Below, one piece after another: positions 54,199 to 61,329 of a stretch of DNA of 61,329 nucleotides (positions are counted from its first letter, which is position 1; every line of letters begins with the position of its first letter). The DNA comes from Planctomycetota bacterium (GTDB lineage: Bacteria > Planctomycetota > Planctomycetia > Pirellulales > Pirellulaceae): the NCBI GenBank assembly GCA_017303505.1, contig JAFLCP010000028.1, positions 1-61,329 on the forward strand, in the 5' to 3' direction. Made by a program: the position numbers and the translations under genes. The notes beneath the pieces are model-generated. The model was not told the origin of the DNA. It did no database searches and was given only the letters and a program-made list of their open reading frames with translations.

Positions 54199-55149
54199 TC
54201 ACGAATCCTGCCCAGGCTCAAGCTGAAACAACGCCAATGCACCTAAACCATAGAAGGTGTATTCAATATCTTTCGCTGGATCGAGCTCGAATCCGGCGAA
54301 TCCTCCACCACTCCGCGACATAGACAATATGTACTTTTGCGCAGCCCCAATATCGACCCAATGCAATCGATTTAAATCGAGCAGCGTCACACATGCAGTG
54401 AATGTACTCAAGACATCTGGCAACGGAATGCGCGAATTCGCCTGAAAACCTCCTCCGTCGCCTTGCATGTCGGCTAAGAATTCGCCGGTCTCTTGCGCAA
54501 GTGACTCATCTAGCGCCCCAAGCACAGACAACGCTCCGATAGCAGCCGCAGTCGGATTTACACCTGACCGCTTGCCAACACGAATCTCCAAAAAACCACC
54601 ATCCTCTTGTTTTTGCCCCAACAGAAATCGCTTGATACTATCGGGATCTTCAATGGGCTGATCGATCAACTGCAGACAGAGCAAAACCAAGAACGTTTGG
54701 TACGTGCTGCCTGCTTGACCTTCAAGAGATTTCGCATATCCGCCATCGGGCCTTCGCAACTGAGACAACAAGTTGGCAAGCCGCATTTGCCAATCGCTGC
54801 GACTCTCAGACATCACATCCAAGCCGATCGAGGCTTCGAGCAACTTCACACTATAAACTAATGCCAACAGATCGACGATCGTTTGGAATGTCCTGAGTTT
54901 GTTGCGCAAGAATTCTGCACTGCGGTGTGCCACTTCACCTTCTAACAGTCCGAGAAACGCCAATGTTCGCAAGGCAAAGCTGGTGTAATAAAGATCGCTG
55001 TCACCTTCGCGGCCAGCCCAGCCACCATCATCGCGCTGTTGCGACAAAACAAAACCCGCGTGGCGTTGCGTGATTTCATCTGGCAGTCGCGACGCGCCAT
55101 AGGTCAGCGCTAACGTTAAGCGTTCGAGATATGTGAGCTCTTTATCCAC
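54199..55149 (-). CDS. Prenyltransferase/squalene-cyclase-like alpha-alpha barrel protein
   Basis: 316 residues. Repeated QRDDGGWAG-, QLRRPDGGYAKS-, QKQEDGGFLEI-, MQGDGGGFQANS- and MSRSGGGFAGF-type units are the QW-like repeats of protein prenyltransferase beta subunits and squalene cyclases. Length is near a GGTase II beta subunit. I do not see a partner alpha subunit. Bacterial members of this kind, common in Planctomycetota, are of unknown substrate. It starts 4 bp after the thioesterase stop, so they share an operon. Confidence 0.85.
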   Translation of the reverse strand: MDKELTYLERLTLALTYGASRLPDEITQRHAGFVLSQQRDDGGWAGREGDSDLYYTSFALRTLAFLGLLEGEVAHRSAEFLRNKLRTFQTIVDLLALVYSVKLLEASIGLDVMSESRSDWQMRLANLLSQLRRPDGGYAKSLEGQAGSTYQTFLVLLCLQLIDQPIEDPDSIKRFLLGQKQEDGGFLEIRVGKRSGVNPTAAAIGALSVLGALDESLAQETGEFLADMQGDGGGFQANSRIPLPDVLSTFTACVTLLDLNRLHWVDIGAAQKYILSMSRSGGGFAGFELDPAKDIEYTFYGLGALALFQLEPGQDS

Positions 55150-55153
55150 AACA

Positions 55154-55579
55154 TCACGCTCGCACGTAAGGAGTCAGTTTAGCGCGGACTTCATCAGGAA
55201 TTCGCACCGACTCAATCTTATGCCCTTCCGACATTCGACAACAAACAGTGGTCGTTTCACCATCAGCCACTTTGTTGGCATTCACAAACATCTCGTACTG
55301 AAACGTAATGCTCTTATCTCCCAGACGAGCAATCTGCAAATGGATTTCGAGCGTTTGCTCAAAACGAACTGGCCCGCGATATTGGCAACTTGCTGCGACC
55401 CGCGGCCAACTCACCTCTCCTACCGAAGTGAGCATCGGAAAAACACTCAATCCTAAGTGCCTCCACATCGCGTGCTCGGTTTGCTCCATGTAGAGAAAGA
55501 AGGCGCTGAAGTGCGCGATCCCTGCGGCGTCTGTTTCAGCAAACTCCACACGACGGTGATGGGTAAAGAACTGGGACAT
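55154..55579 (-). CDS. Acyl-CoA thioesterase of the 4-hydroxybenzoyl-CoA thioesterase (YbgC/FadM) type
   Basis: 141 residues with a hot-dog fold. The catalytic Asp is D17 in FAETDAAGIAHFSAFFLYME, a hallmark of the family; later strands follow as ITFQYEMFVNANKVADGETT. Cytosolic. The exact acyl substrate is unknown. It is upstream of the prenyltransferase-like gene on the same strand. Confidence 0.9.
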   Translation of the reverse strand: MSQFFTHHRRVEFAETDAAGIAHFSAFFLYMEQTEHAMWRHLGLSVFPMLTSVGEVSWPRVAASCQYRGPVRFEQTLEIHLQIARLGDKSITFQYEMFVNANKVADGETTTVCCRMSEGHKIESVRIPDEVRAKLTPYVRA

Positions 55580-55624
55580 CGATTCTGTTTCCCGAGTGAG
55601 CCAATGGAGCTATAGGCGTCTCAA

Positions 55625-55656
55625 TAAAAAACGCCGCTAGCTTGTCGCTGCGGCGT
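55625..55656 (-). terminator. Rho-independent terminator of rpsR
   Basis: On the minus strand ACGCCGC and GCGGCGT pair around a 12-base loop, followed by a run of six T. It lies 58 bp after the rpsR stop. Confidence 0.85.
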
Positions 55657-55713
55657 CTGTGATTCTTTGATCTTCATTCGCTCACTCAGGTGATGAATGA
55701 ATCGTATCGGAGA

Positions 55714-56010
55714 TTACTCGCCAGTGTATGGCAAGAGAGCCATGAAGCGAGCTCGTTTGATCGCCAAAGTAACAGCATGTTGGCTAACAGCCGAGCAACC
55801 CGTCTTGCGACGACCTACAATTCGGCCATGGCGATTGATCAGCTTGCGCAGCAAGTCGACGTCTTTGTAGTCGACATACATTGGCCGTGGACGTTTTCCT
55901 TCTACGAACAACGGATCCTTCTTCTTGGAACGGGCGCGAACTCGCGTACGTTTGCGAGGACCTTTGCCCTTGCCAGGATTACCGCGTCGTGGAGGTGCCG
56001 AAGTGCTCAT
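55714..56010 (-). CDS. rpsR: Ribosomal protein bS18
   Basis: 98 residues from the ATG at 56010; the open frame extends upstream but has no ribosomal homology. The N-terminus is a Pro/Gly/Arg-rich extension ([20 protein letters not shown]), longer than in E. coli. The core [40 protein letters not shown] and [11 protein letters not shown] is standard. A good terminator follows. It stands alone, without rpsF, ssb or rplI. Confidence 0.95.
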   Translation of the reverse strand: MSTSAPPRRGNPGKGKGPRKRTRVRARSKKKDPLFVEGKRPRPMYVDYKDVDLLRKLINRHGRIVGRRKTGCSAVSQHAVTLAIKRARFMALLPYTGE

Positions 56011-56542
56011 ATCGTCTGTCCTAAGCTCCAGATAATGGATGTGTTGAGTATGTATTTGCGATCTTGGGTGTCGATTTTTGCTCACCCTACAGCTTGTTTC
56101 CCCAGAATTGGAACGGAGCCGGGAGGTGAGAATCTGTAAAAATACCGGCCAATCACGAAATCGGCAAGGCTTAAATATTATCGCCATGCTCAATTGTGAA
56201 CGATAGCCAATCCGGCTGAATACGCTGGCGAGCCCCAAGCCCCCACCTTTGAGGATACCGTGCGATTTTGAACCGAATCGGAACCGCCGCAGCCCGATTT
56301 AATCAGAATATGGCACAAAACTTGACAACCCCCACCACTCTAGGTACCCCTATAGAAAGGCATCATCCCCCAACTTCGCTGGAACGAACAAATTGCTCAA
56401 GCAACCTATCAGATTGGACGATTTTGCCTTGGCGACTAAAGCTTTCGTTGTTACATTTCTGAGTTCTCCCAGCGGAGCCTTTTGATGAAAGGGCTGTTTC
56501 AGGGGGAAAACTGAAGACCATTTTTTGGAAAAGGCTGCTTTT
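56011..56542. other. Divergent promoter region between rpsR and rpmI
   Basis: 532 bp with no gene. infC, which usually precedes rpmI, is not here. An rpmI leader of roughly 100 bases or more upstream of 56543 may be regulatory (L20-type autoregulation is known in other bacteria) but I cannot draw a confident fold. Confidence 0.5.
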
Positions 56543-56746
56543 ATGCCCAAGATGAAGACGCACAAGGCAACCAAAAAGCGTTTTCGGATCACAGCCAACG
56601 GCAAGGTGAAGCACCGCGGTGCTGGCACGAGCCACTTGGCAGTTCGCATGAGCCAAAAGCGTAAGCGAAACTTGCGTGGTACTCGCGTATTGGCGAAGTG
56701 CGACCAGGCGATGATCCACAAAGCGTTGTGCGGAAATAGCTACTAA
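56543..56746 (+). CDS. rpmI: Ribosomal protein bL35
   Basis: 67 residues from the ATG at 56543: MPKMKTHKATKKRFRITANG, then KVKHRGAGTSHLAVRMSQKR and CDQAMIHKALCG. Standard length and pattern. rplT follows 188 bp later, a longer gap than usual. Confidence 0.96.
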   Translation: MPKMKTHKATKKRFRITANGKVKHRGAGTSHLAVRMSQKRKRNLRGTRVLAKCDQAMIHKALCGNSY

Positions 56747-56934
56747 TTTCCAAGTAGTATTTCGTTTGTTGCCAACACGATTGATTCAACAGTAGAGTGG
56801 GCCGAAACCAGGCAGATGGGTTAAACGGCCGTTTTGCGAGAATGATCTCAAGCATGTGCCCCGCTTGAGGAATTGTTCAGAATGGAAAGCGAAACGGTGA
56901 CCTGAAGTGCCACAGACAAAAGTTAGGTTGTACG

Positions 56935-57291
56935 ATGCGTACAAAGACTGGTGCTACACGGCGCCAAAGTAAGAACCGATTATTCAAGCGAGCCAAGGGC
57001 TTCGTAGGTGGACGCGGACGTTTGCTGCGTACCATGAAAGAATCTTTGTTGCGAGCAGGCGCTTATGCCTATCGTGACCGTCGAGTAAAGCGACGTGAGT
57101 TTCGTCGCCTTTGGATTACCCGTATCAACGGTGCACTCTACACTCACGAATTGCGTTACAGCCAATTCATTTATGGATTGAAGAAAGCCAACATCCAATT
57201 GGATCGTAAGCAGCTTTCCGAAATGGCCATTCACGATCCAGCAGGTTTTACTGCGGTCGTCGCCCAAGTGAAAAAGGCGTTGGCCTCTTAA
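56935..57291 (+). CDS. rplT: Ribosomal protein bL20
   Basis: 118 residues. RTKTGATRRQSKNRLFKRAK, GFVGGRGRLLRTMKESLLRA, YAYRDRRVKRREFRRLWITR and GLKKANIQLDRKQLSEMA are the expected blocks. It binds 23S rRNA early in 50S assembly. A hairpin terminator follows. Confidence 0.97.
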   Translation: MRTKTGATRRQSKNRLFKRAKGFVGGRGRLLRTMKESLLRAGAYAYRDRRVKRREFRRLWITRINGALYTHELRYSQFIYGLKKANIQLDRKQLSEMAIHDPAGFTAVVAQVKKALAS

Positions 57292-57344
57292 TGCAACATT
57301 TGCGGTTAAAATAATATCCGCAGAAAACAACTTGAGCATTTGAG

Positions 57345-57372
57345 AAGGGCTTTCGCGAGAAGGCCCTTTTTT
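57345..57372 (+). terminator. Rho-independent terminator of rplT
   Basis: AAGGGC and GCCCTT pair around a loop of 12 bases (TTTCGCGAGAAG) and are followed by a T run. It separates rpmI-rplT from pheST. Confidence 0.85.
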
Positions 57373-57443
57373 ATGTTTACAACCACGTTTTTCTTCTTTC
57401 TCGATGTTCGTTACCCCGACATCAGTTGCCCAGGCGACTCTCC

Positions 57444-58460
57444 ATGGAACTCAACGAATTCGTTCATCAGCTTGATGAACTCGAAAAGCAAGCCGTAGGT
57501 GAACTCAGCGCCATTCAAGATGCTGCTGCGCTCGAAGAAGTGCGGATCAAGTATCTAGGCGCCAAGAGCGGCCAATTCAAAAACGTGCAAAAGTCGATGG
57601 GAGCTTTAGCTGCAACCGATCGACCTGCCGGTGGCAAACGCTTCAATGAAGTCAAGAATGCGATTCAAGCTGCGTTTGATGAAGCGCAAAATCGTGCGAG
57701 CCAACAAGCGACCAAGTCAACTGGCCCGATGGCCGATCCCACATTGCCAGGGGCGCGAATTCGACTCGGCCACGTGCATCCAATCACACAAACGATCGAG
57801 CATCTCAAGGAGATCATGGGACGCTTGGGCTTTTCGGTAACCGAAGGTCCAGAGGTAGAAGATCCATGGCACAACTTCGTAGCTCTTAACATTCCCGATG
57901 ACCATCCGGCCCGCGATCCACTCGATAACTTCTATCTCAAAACGGCAGAGAAAAACTCCGGAGTCACTCGACTGTTGCGCAGTCAAACAAGTACTGTGCA
58001 AATTCGCGTGATGGAATCGCGACAACCTCCAGTCCGCATCATTTCGCTTGGACGAGTTTATCGACCAGACGAGGCGGATGCGACCCACTTCCCGATGTTC
58101 CATCAGATGGAAGGCTTGTGGGTTGATCGAGGTGTGACGATGGCGCAATTGAAAAGCGTGTTGCGATTGTTCGCCACAAGTTATCTGGGAGGCGATGTGA
58201 ATATTCGCTTCCGTCCATCCTTCTTCCCGTTCACGGAACCAAGTGTGGAAGTAGATTTTTGGTGGGCAGGCCGCTGGATCGAATTCGGCGGTGCAGGCAT
58301 GGTCGACCCGAACGTTCTCAATGCAGTCGGCTATGATCCCGAAGTTTACACCGGCTTCGCCTTTGGGTTGGGAGTCGAAAGACTTTGCATGCGGCGGCAC
58401 CAGGTCACCGACATCCGTGATCTATACCGCAACGACGTCCGCTTCTTAAGACAATTCTAA
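57444..58460 (+). CDS. pheS: Phenylalanyl-tRNA synthetase alpha subunit
   Basis: 338 residues from the ATG at 57444 (an in-frame TTG at 57426 is less likely). The N-terminal coiled coil is followed by the class II core: HPITQTIEHLKEIMGRLGF, EGPEVEDPWHNFVALNIPDD, LLRSQTSTVQIRVME, GRVYRPDEADATHFPMFHQM and WIEFGGAGMVDPNVLNAVGY, with FAFGLGVERLCMRR (motif 3) at the end. Charges tRNA-Phe with PheT. pheT follows 12 bp later. Confidence 0.97.
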   Translation: MELNEFVHQLDELEKQAVGELSAIQDAAALEEVRIKYLGAKSGQFKNVQKSMGALAATDRPAGGKRFNEVKNAIQAAFDEAQNRASQQATKSTGPMADPTLPGARIRLGHVHPITQTIEHLKEIMGRLGFSVTEGPEVEDPWHNFVALNIPDDHPARDPLDNFYLKTAEKNSGVTRLLRSQTSTVQIRVMESRQPPVRIISLGRVYRPDEADATHFPMFHQMEGLWVDRGVTMAQLKSVLRLFATSYLGGDVNIRFRPSFFPFTEPSVEVDFWWAGRWIEFGGAGMVDPNVLNAVGYDPEVYTGFAFGLGVERLCMRRHQVTDIRDLYRNDVRFLRQF

Positions 58461-58472
58461 GGATTTCGATCC

Positions 58473-60497
58473 ATGCTCGTTAGCTGGGAATGGCTTAGCC
58501 AATACGTCTATCTCAAAAACACTCCTGATGAAATCGCGAATCGTCTCAGCCTCTCGGGCTTGAATCATGAAGAGACGAAAACCGTCGATGGCGATACGGT
58601 GCTGGATCTAGAAGTGACCAGCAATCGTGCGGATTGTTTGTGTCACATCGGTATCGCGCGAGAAATTGGTGTACTTACGCAGCAACAGCTTTGCTTGCCG
58701 GAAGCCAAAATTACAACCAGTGGCGAAGACATCACGAAATCTTGGAAGCTCAACGTCGAGGCTCCGACAGCGTGTCCGCGCTACACAGGCCGCATCATTC
58801 GCGGAGTTAAAGTGGGACCAAGTCCTGCTTGGCTTGTCAAACGCTTGGCAGCGATTGGTTGCAAATCGGTCAATAACATCGTCGACGTAACAAACTATGT
58901 GATGTTCGAGTTGGGCCAACCCCTTCACGCGTTCGATTTGCGACATGTGCGAGGCAACCAAGTTGTCGTTCGTATGGCCAAAGAAGGCGAACAACTCGTC
59001 GCCATCGATCACAAACAATACAAACTTGATCCTTCGATGGTGGTTATTGCCGACGCACAGCGAGCCTTGGCACTCGGCGGCATCATGGGTGGCGCTGATA
59101 GTGAAGTATCCGGTTCAACGGTCGACCTGCTGATTGAAGCCGCTGACTTTGCTCCACGTGTTATTCGCTCTACCGCACGCGCACTCAAGCTGCATTCGCC
59201 GTCGTCGTTCCGTTTCGAACGACGTATCGACGCGAGACAACTCGACTGGGCGAGCCGACGCTGCTGCGAATTGATCGTACAAGTAGCTGGTGGGACCATT
59301 CAAAATGGTTTACTCGATTCGGCCACTACTGCGATCGAACCACCTGCACCATTTGCATTTCGCTGCTCGGAAATTGAGCGAGTGCTAGGTATCACAATCC
59401 CAATAACAGAAGTCACTCGCATCATTCCAGCCCTTGGTTGCAAGTTGGTCGACGAAGGTAATGGCAAGTATTTAATCACGCCACCGACCTGGCGTGCGGA
59501 TTTAACCCGCGAAATAGATATGGTCGAGGAACTAGCTCGCATCTACGGATACGAGCAGATCCCCGAAAATGTTCCCGTTCCCATGTTCTCGTCTGCCAAG
59601 CGTCCGAAAGATGTGGTCTTGGAACGCGTTCGTGGAGTGATGATTGCTACAGGACTCGATGAAGCGTTAACACCGTCGGTTGTCACGCAAGCCAATGATG
59701 AGATGCTTTCCCCATGGACAGATCTCGCGGCGTTATCGACAGACATCGCTTTGCTTGAAGGCGCAACTCGCTTGCGACGTAGCCTAATTCCTAGTTTGCT
59801 GACATGTCGCTTGCATAACCAAGCTCAATCAGCGCGTGATGCAGATTTATTCGAAGTGGCTCAGATTTATCTTCCAAGTGCGGAAGGTGGACTACCACTC
59901 GAGCAATGCACTTTGGGCTGGGTGAGCGGTTCAAACTTCAATACAACCAAGGGTATCCTCGAATCGTTGCTGGAATCGGTCTGCGGAGTTCAAAATTGGA
60001 CGTTCGCTGATTGGTCCAACAAATTGTTGGAAGCGGGTGAGGGAGCCAAACTACAGCTTAATGGCGAAACATTGGGGTACGTGGGTACGTTCTCGAAATC
60101 GGGACGCAAAGAGTTGCGGCTAGAAGGAACATGTTCCTTTGTTGAAATTTCTGTGGATGGATTGTTGGCGTTAGCTCGAATTGTGCCGACGGCCAAAATC
60201 ATCAGTCCTTACCCAGCGGTTGTGCGCGATCTGAATTTAGTACTTGATGAAGCCTGTCGTTGGCATCAGCTCTCCGAAACCGTCCGCGCCGCTGGTGGAG
60301 AGTTGCTCAAAGATTTGCAATATCGCGAAACATATCGCGATGCGAATAAGGATGGCGAAGGGAAGAAGCGCGTTTTGTTTTCGTTCGCGTTGCAAAGTGA
60401 CGACCGAACATTGACCAGTCAAGAAGCGGATGATTGCGTAAAACGCATCATTCAATCTTGCGAACAATCTCTCGGTGGCCGACTGATTGCCTCGTAG
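58473..60497 (+). CDS. pheT: Phenylalanyl-tRNA synthetase beta subunit lacking the tRNA-binding (EMAP) domain
   Basis: 674 residues, about 120 fewer than the E. coli protein. The N-terminal B1 domain MLVSWEWLSQYVYLKNTPDE runs directly into ...KTVDGDTVLDLEVTSNRADC, so the EMAP-like tRNA-binding insertion (about 110 residues) is absent. The B3/B4 editing region, the B5 domain (ITPPTWRADLTREIDMVEEL) and the C-terminal ferredoxin-fold anticodon-binding domain (PYPAVVRDLNLVLDE ... GGRLIAS) are all present. Charging should still work, with weaker tRNA contact. Confidence 0.95.
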   Translation: MLVSWEWLSQYVYLKNTPDEIANRLSLSGLNHEETKTVDGDTVLDLEVTSNRADCLCHIGIAREIGVLTQQQLCLPEAKITTSGEDITKSWKLNVEAPTACPRYTGRIIRGVKVGPSPAWLVKRLAAIGCKSVNNIVDVTNYVMFELGQPLHAFDLRHVRGNQVVVRMAKEGEQLVAIDHKQYKLDPSMVVIADAQRALALGGIMGGADSEVSGSTVDLLIEAADFAPRVIRSTARALKLHSPSSFRFERRIDARQLDWASRRCCELIVQVAGGTIQNGLLDSATTAIEPPAPFAFRCSEIERVLGITIPITEVTRIIPALGCKLVDEGNGKYLITPPTWRADLTREIDMVEELARIYGYEQIPENVPVPMFSSAKRPKDVVLERVRGVMIATGLDEALTPSVVTQANDEMLSPWTDLAALSTDIALLEGATRLRRSLIPSLLTCRLHNQAQSARDADLFEVAQIYLPSAEGGLPLEQCTLGWVSGSNFNTTKGILESLLESVCGVQNWTFADWSNKLLEAGEGAKLQLNGETLGYVGTFSKSGRKELRLEGTCSFVEISVDGLLALARIVPTAKIISPYPAVVRDLNLVLDEACRWHQLSETVRAAGGELLKDLQYRETYRDANKDGEGKKRVLFSFALQSDDRTLTSQEADDCVKRIIQSCEQSLGGRLIAS

Positions 60498-60514
60498 CTT
60501 GTGACAGACGCAGA

Positions 60515-61222
60515 GCGGATCGTTTAACCCGTACGCCGAAGGCTAGGTCCCATTGTGCGCGCAAGTAATGAGACGGGTAACCCATCGCGCGATGTATCCA
60601 GAGTCAGCGGCGCCTCGTTTAACCCGTATGCCGAAGGCTAGGTCCCATTGTGCGTGCAAGTAATGAGACGGGTAACCCATCGCGCGATGTATCAAGAGTC
60701 AGCGACTGCGAACAGTCCAACTATCGTTGCGAGTCCAACGCGGCCTAGCCTACGGCTCCTCGTTTAACCCGTATGCCGAAGGCTAGGTCCCATTGTGCGC
60801 GCAAGTAATGTTCGATGTATGCGGCAGCGCGACAGACAACAAGTCAGCGGCGACGAACAGTCCAACTATCATTGCGAATCCAACGCGGCCTAGCCTTCGG
60901 CGTACGGGTTAAACGATGCGCCGAAGGCTAGGTCCCATTGTGCGCGCAAGTAATGAGACGGGTAATCCATCGCGCGATGTATCCAGAGTCAGCGGCGACG
61001 AACAGTCCAACTATCGTTGCGAGTCCAACGCTACCTAGCCTACGGCTACTCGTTTAACCCGTATGCCGAAGGCTAGGTCCCATTGTGCGTGCAAGTAATG
61101 AGTTGGGTAATCCATCGCGTGATGTATCCGGAGTCAGCGACTACGAACAGTACAACAATCATTGCGAGTCCTGGCCGGCCTAGCCTACGGCTCCTCGTTT
61201 AACCCGTATGCCGAAGGCTAGT
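60515..61222. repeat. Right array of 145-bp tandem hairpin repeats
   Basis: The core GCCGAAGGCTAG starts at 60535, 60630, 60775, 60920, 61065 and 61210: one 95-bp step and then four exact 145-bp steps. The hairpin CCTAGCC...GGCTAGG and the flanking CCCATTGTGCGCGCAAGTAA and AACAGTCCAACTATCGTTGC segments repeat. In the unit centred at 60905-60930 the loop is inverted relative to its neighbours. Same family as 115-690. No gene from 60498 to the window end; 61223-61329 shows nothing clear. Confidence 0.92.
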
Positions 61223-61329
61223 TGGACAGCGCCAACTTCCGCGGCTTCGAGCGTCGTTTTTTTGTGTCGTATATTGACTTTGTAGTGTGGATATTTATTC
61301 CCAAAGCCTTGAACGCAGCTCGACGTTTT

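Noticed and set aside
56011-56542. infC hidden in this gap
   Set aside because: No frame is long enough for the ~170-residue protein and no motif is seen.

Overview
The window is most likely from a member of the Planctomycetota, probably near Pirellulales. The clearest sign is a DUF1559 protein (30313-31323) with a type IV pilin-like N-terminus and the H-X9-DG signature, next to a small lipoprotein. Other signs are a stand-alone rpsR, a PheT without its tRNA-binding domain, many TTG/GTG starts, base composition near half GC by eye, and dense families of hairpin repeats between genes. No rRNA, tRNA, CRISPR array, transposase or phage gene was seen.

Layout. 1-830: a tandem hairpin-repeat array. 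831-3621: aldo/keto reductase, bestrophin-like channel and beta-carbonic anhydrase. 3670-8966 (minus strand): transglutaminase-like protein, circularly permuted ATP-grasp/alpha-E fusion, GTPase Der. 9220-10245: family 4 uracil-DNA glycosylase, then a 0.5 kb mosaic of repeats. 10772-15839 (minus): kdsD, kdsC and a 1070-residue LptC-like protein, read as Kdo/LPS synthesis and export. 16114-23383 (minus): a five-gene metal-uptake operon (binding protein, ATPase, two permeases, TPR protein). Both permeases carry a DtxR/MntR-like C-terminal domain, and two evenly spaced palindromes lie upstream. 23812-28953: LpoB-like and COG3014-like lipoproteins and a large anchored protein. 28906-31323 (minus): tpiA, a small lipoprotein, the DUF1559 protein. 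31748-35138: four genes of unknown function, one ending in a Gly/Ser/Cys repeat. 35459-39486: enolase-superfamily dehydratase, mannonate dehydratase and MFS transporter, a sugar-acid catabolic group. 39661-42743: GxxExxY protein, NIPSNAP protein and two tandem purine nucleoside phosphorylases. 43304-48364: nadB, DapA-like aldolase, degenerate sulfatase-like protein, WecG/TagA glycosyltransferase. 48365-51377: an accessory-looking pocket with a frame-broken small gene, two orphan genes and a 357-bp direct repeat. 51378-55579: Mn-dependent pyrophosphatase, lipase, prenyltransferase-like protein, thioesterase. 55714-60497: rpsR, rpmI, rplT, pheS, pheT. 60515-61222: a second array of the same tandem repeat seen at the start.

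Most of the window is housekeeping and metabolism. The unusual parts are the metal operon with repressor-like domains fused to its permeases and its paired palindromes; the repeat ecology (145-bp arrays at both ends with an inverted hairpin loop, ACGAAA hairpins, GTAGGGTGT elements at gene 3' ends); the diverged pair of nucleoside phosphorylases; and the four-gene unknown cluster with the Cys/Gly tail.
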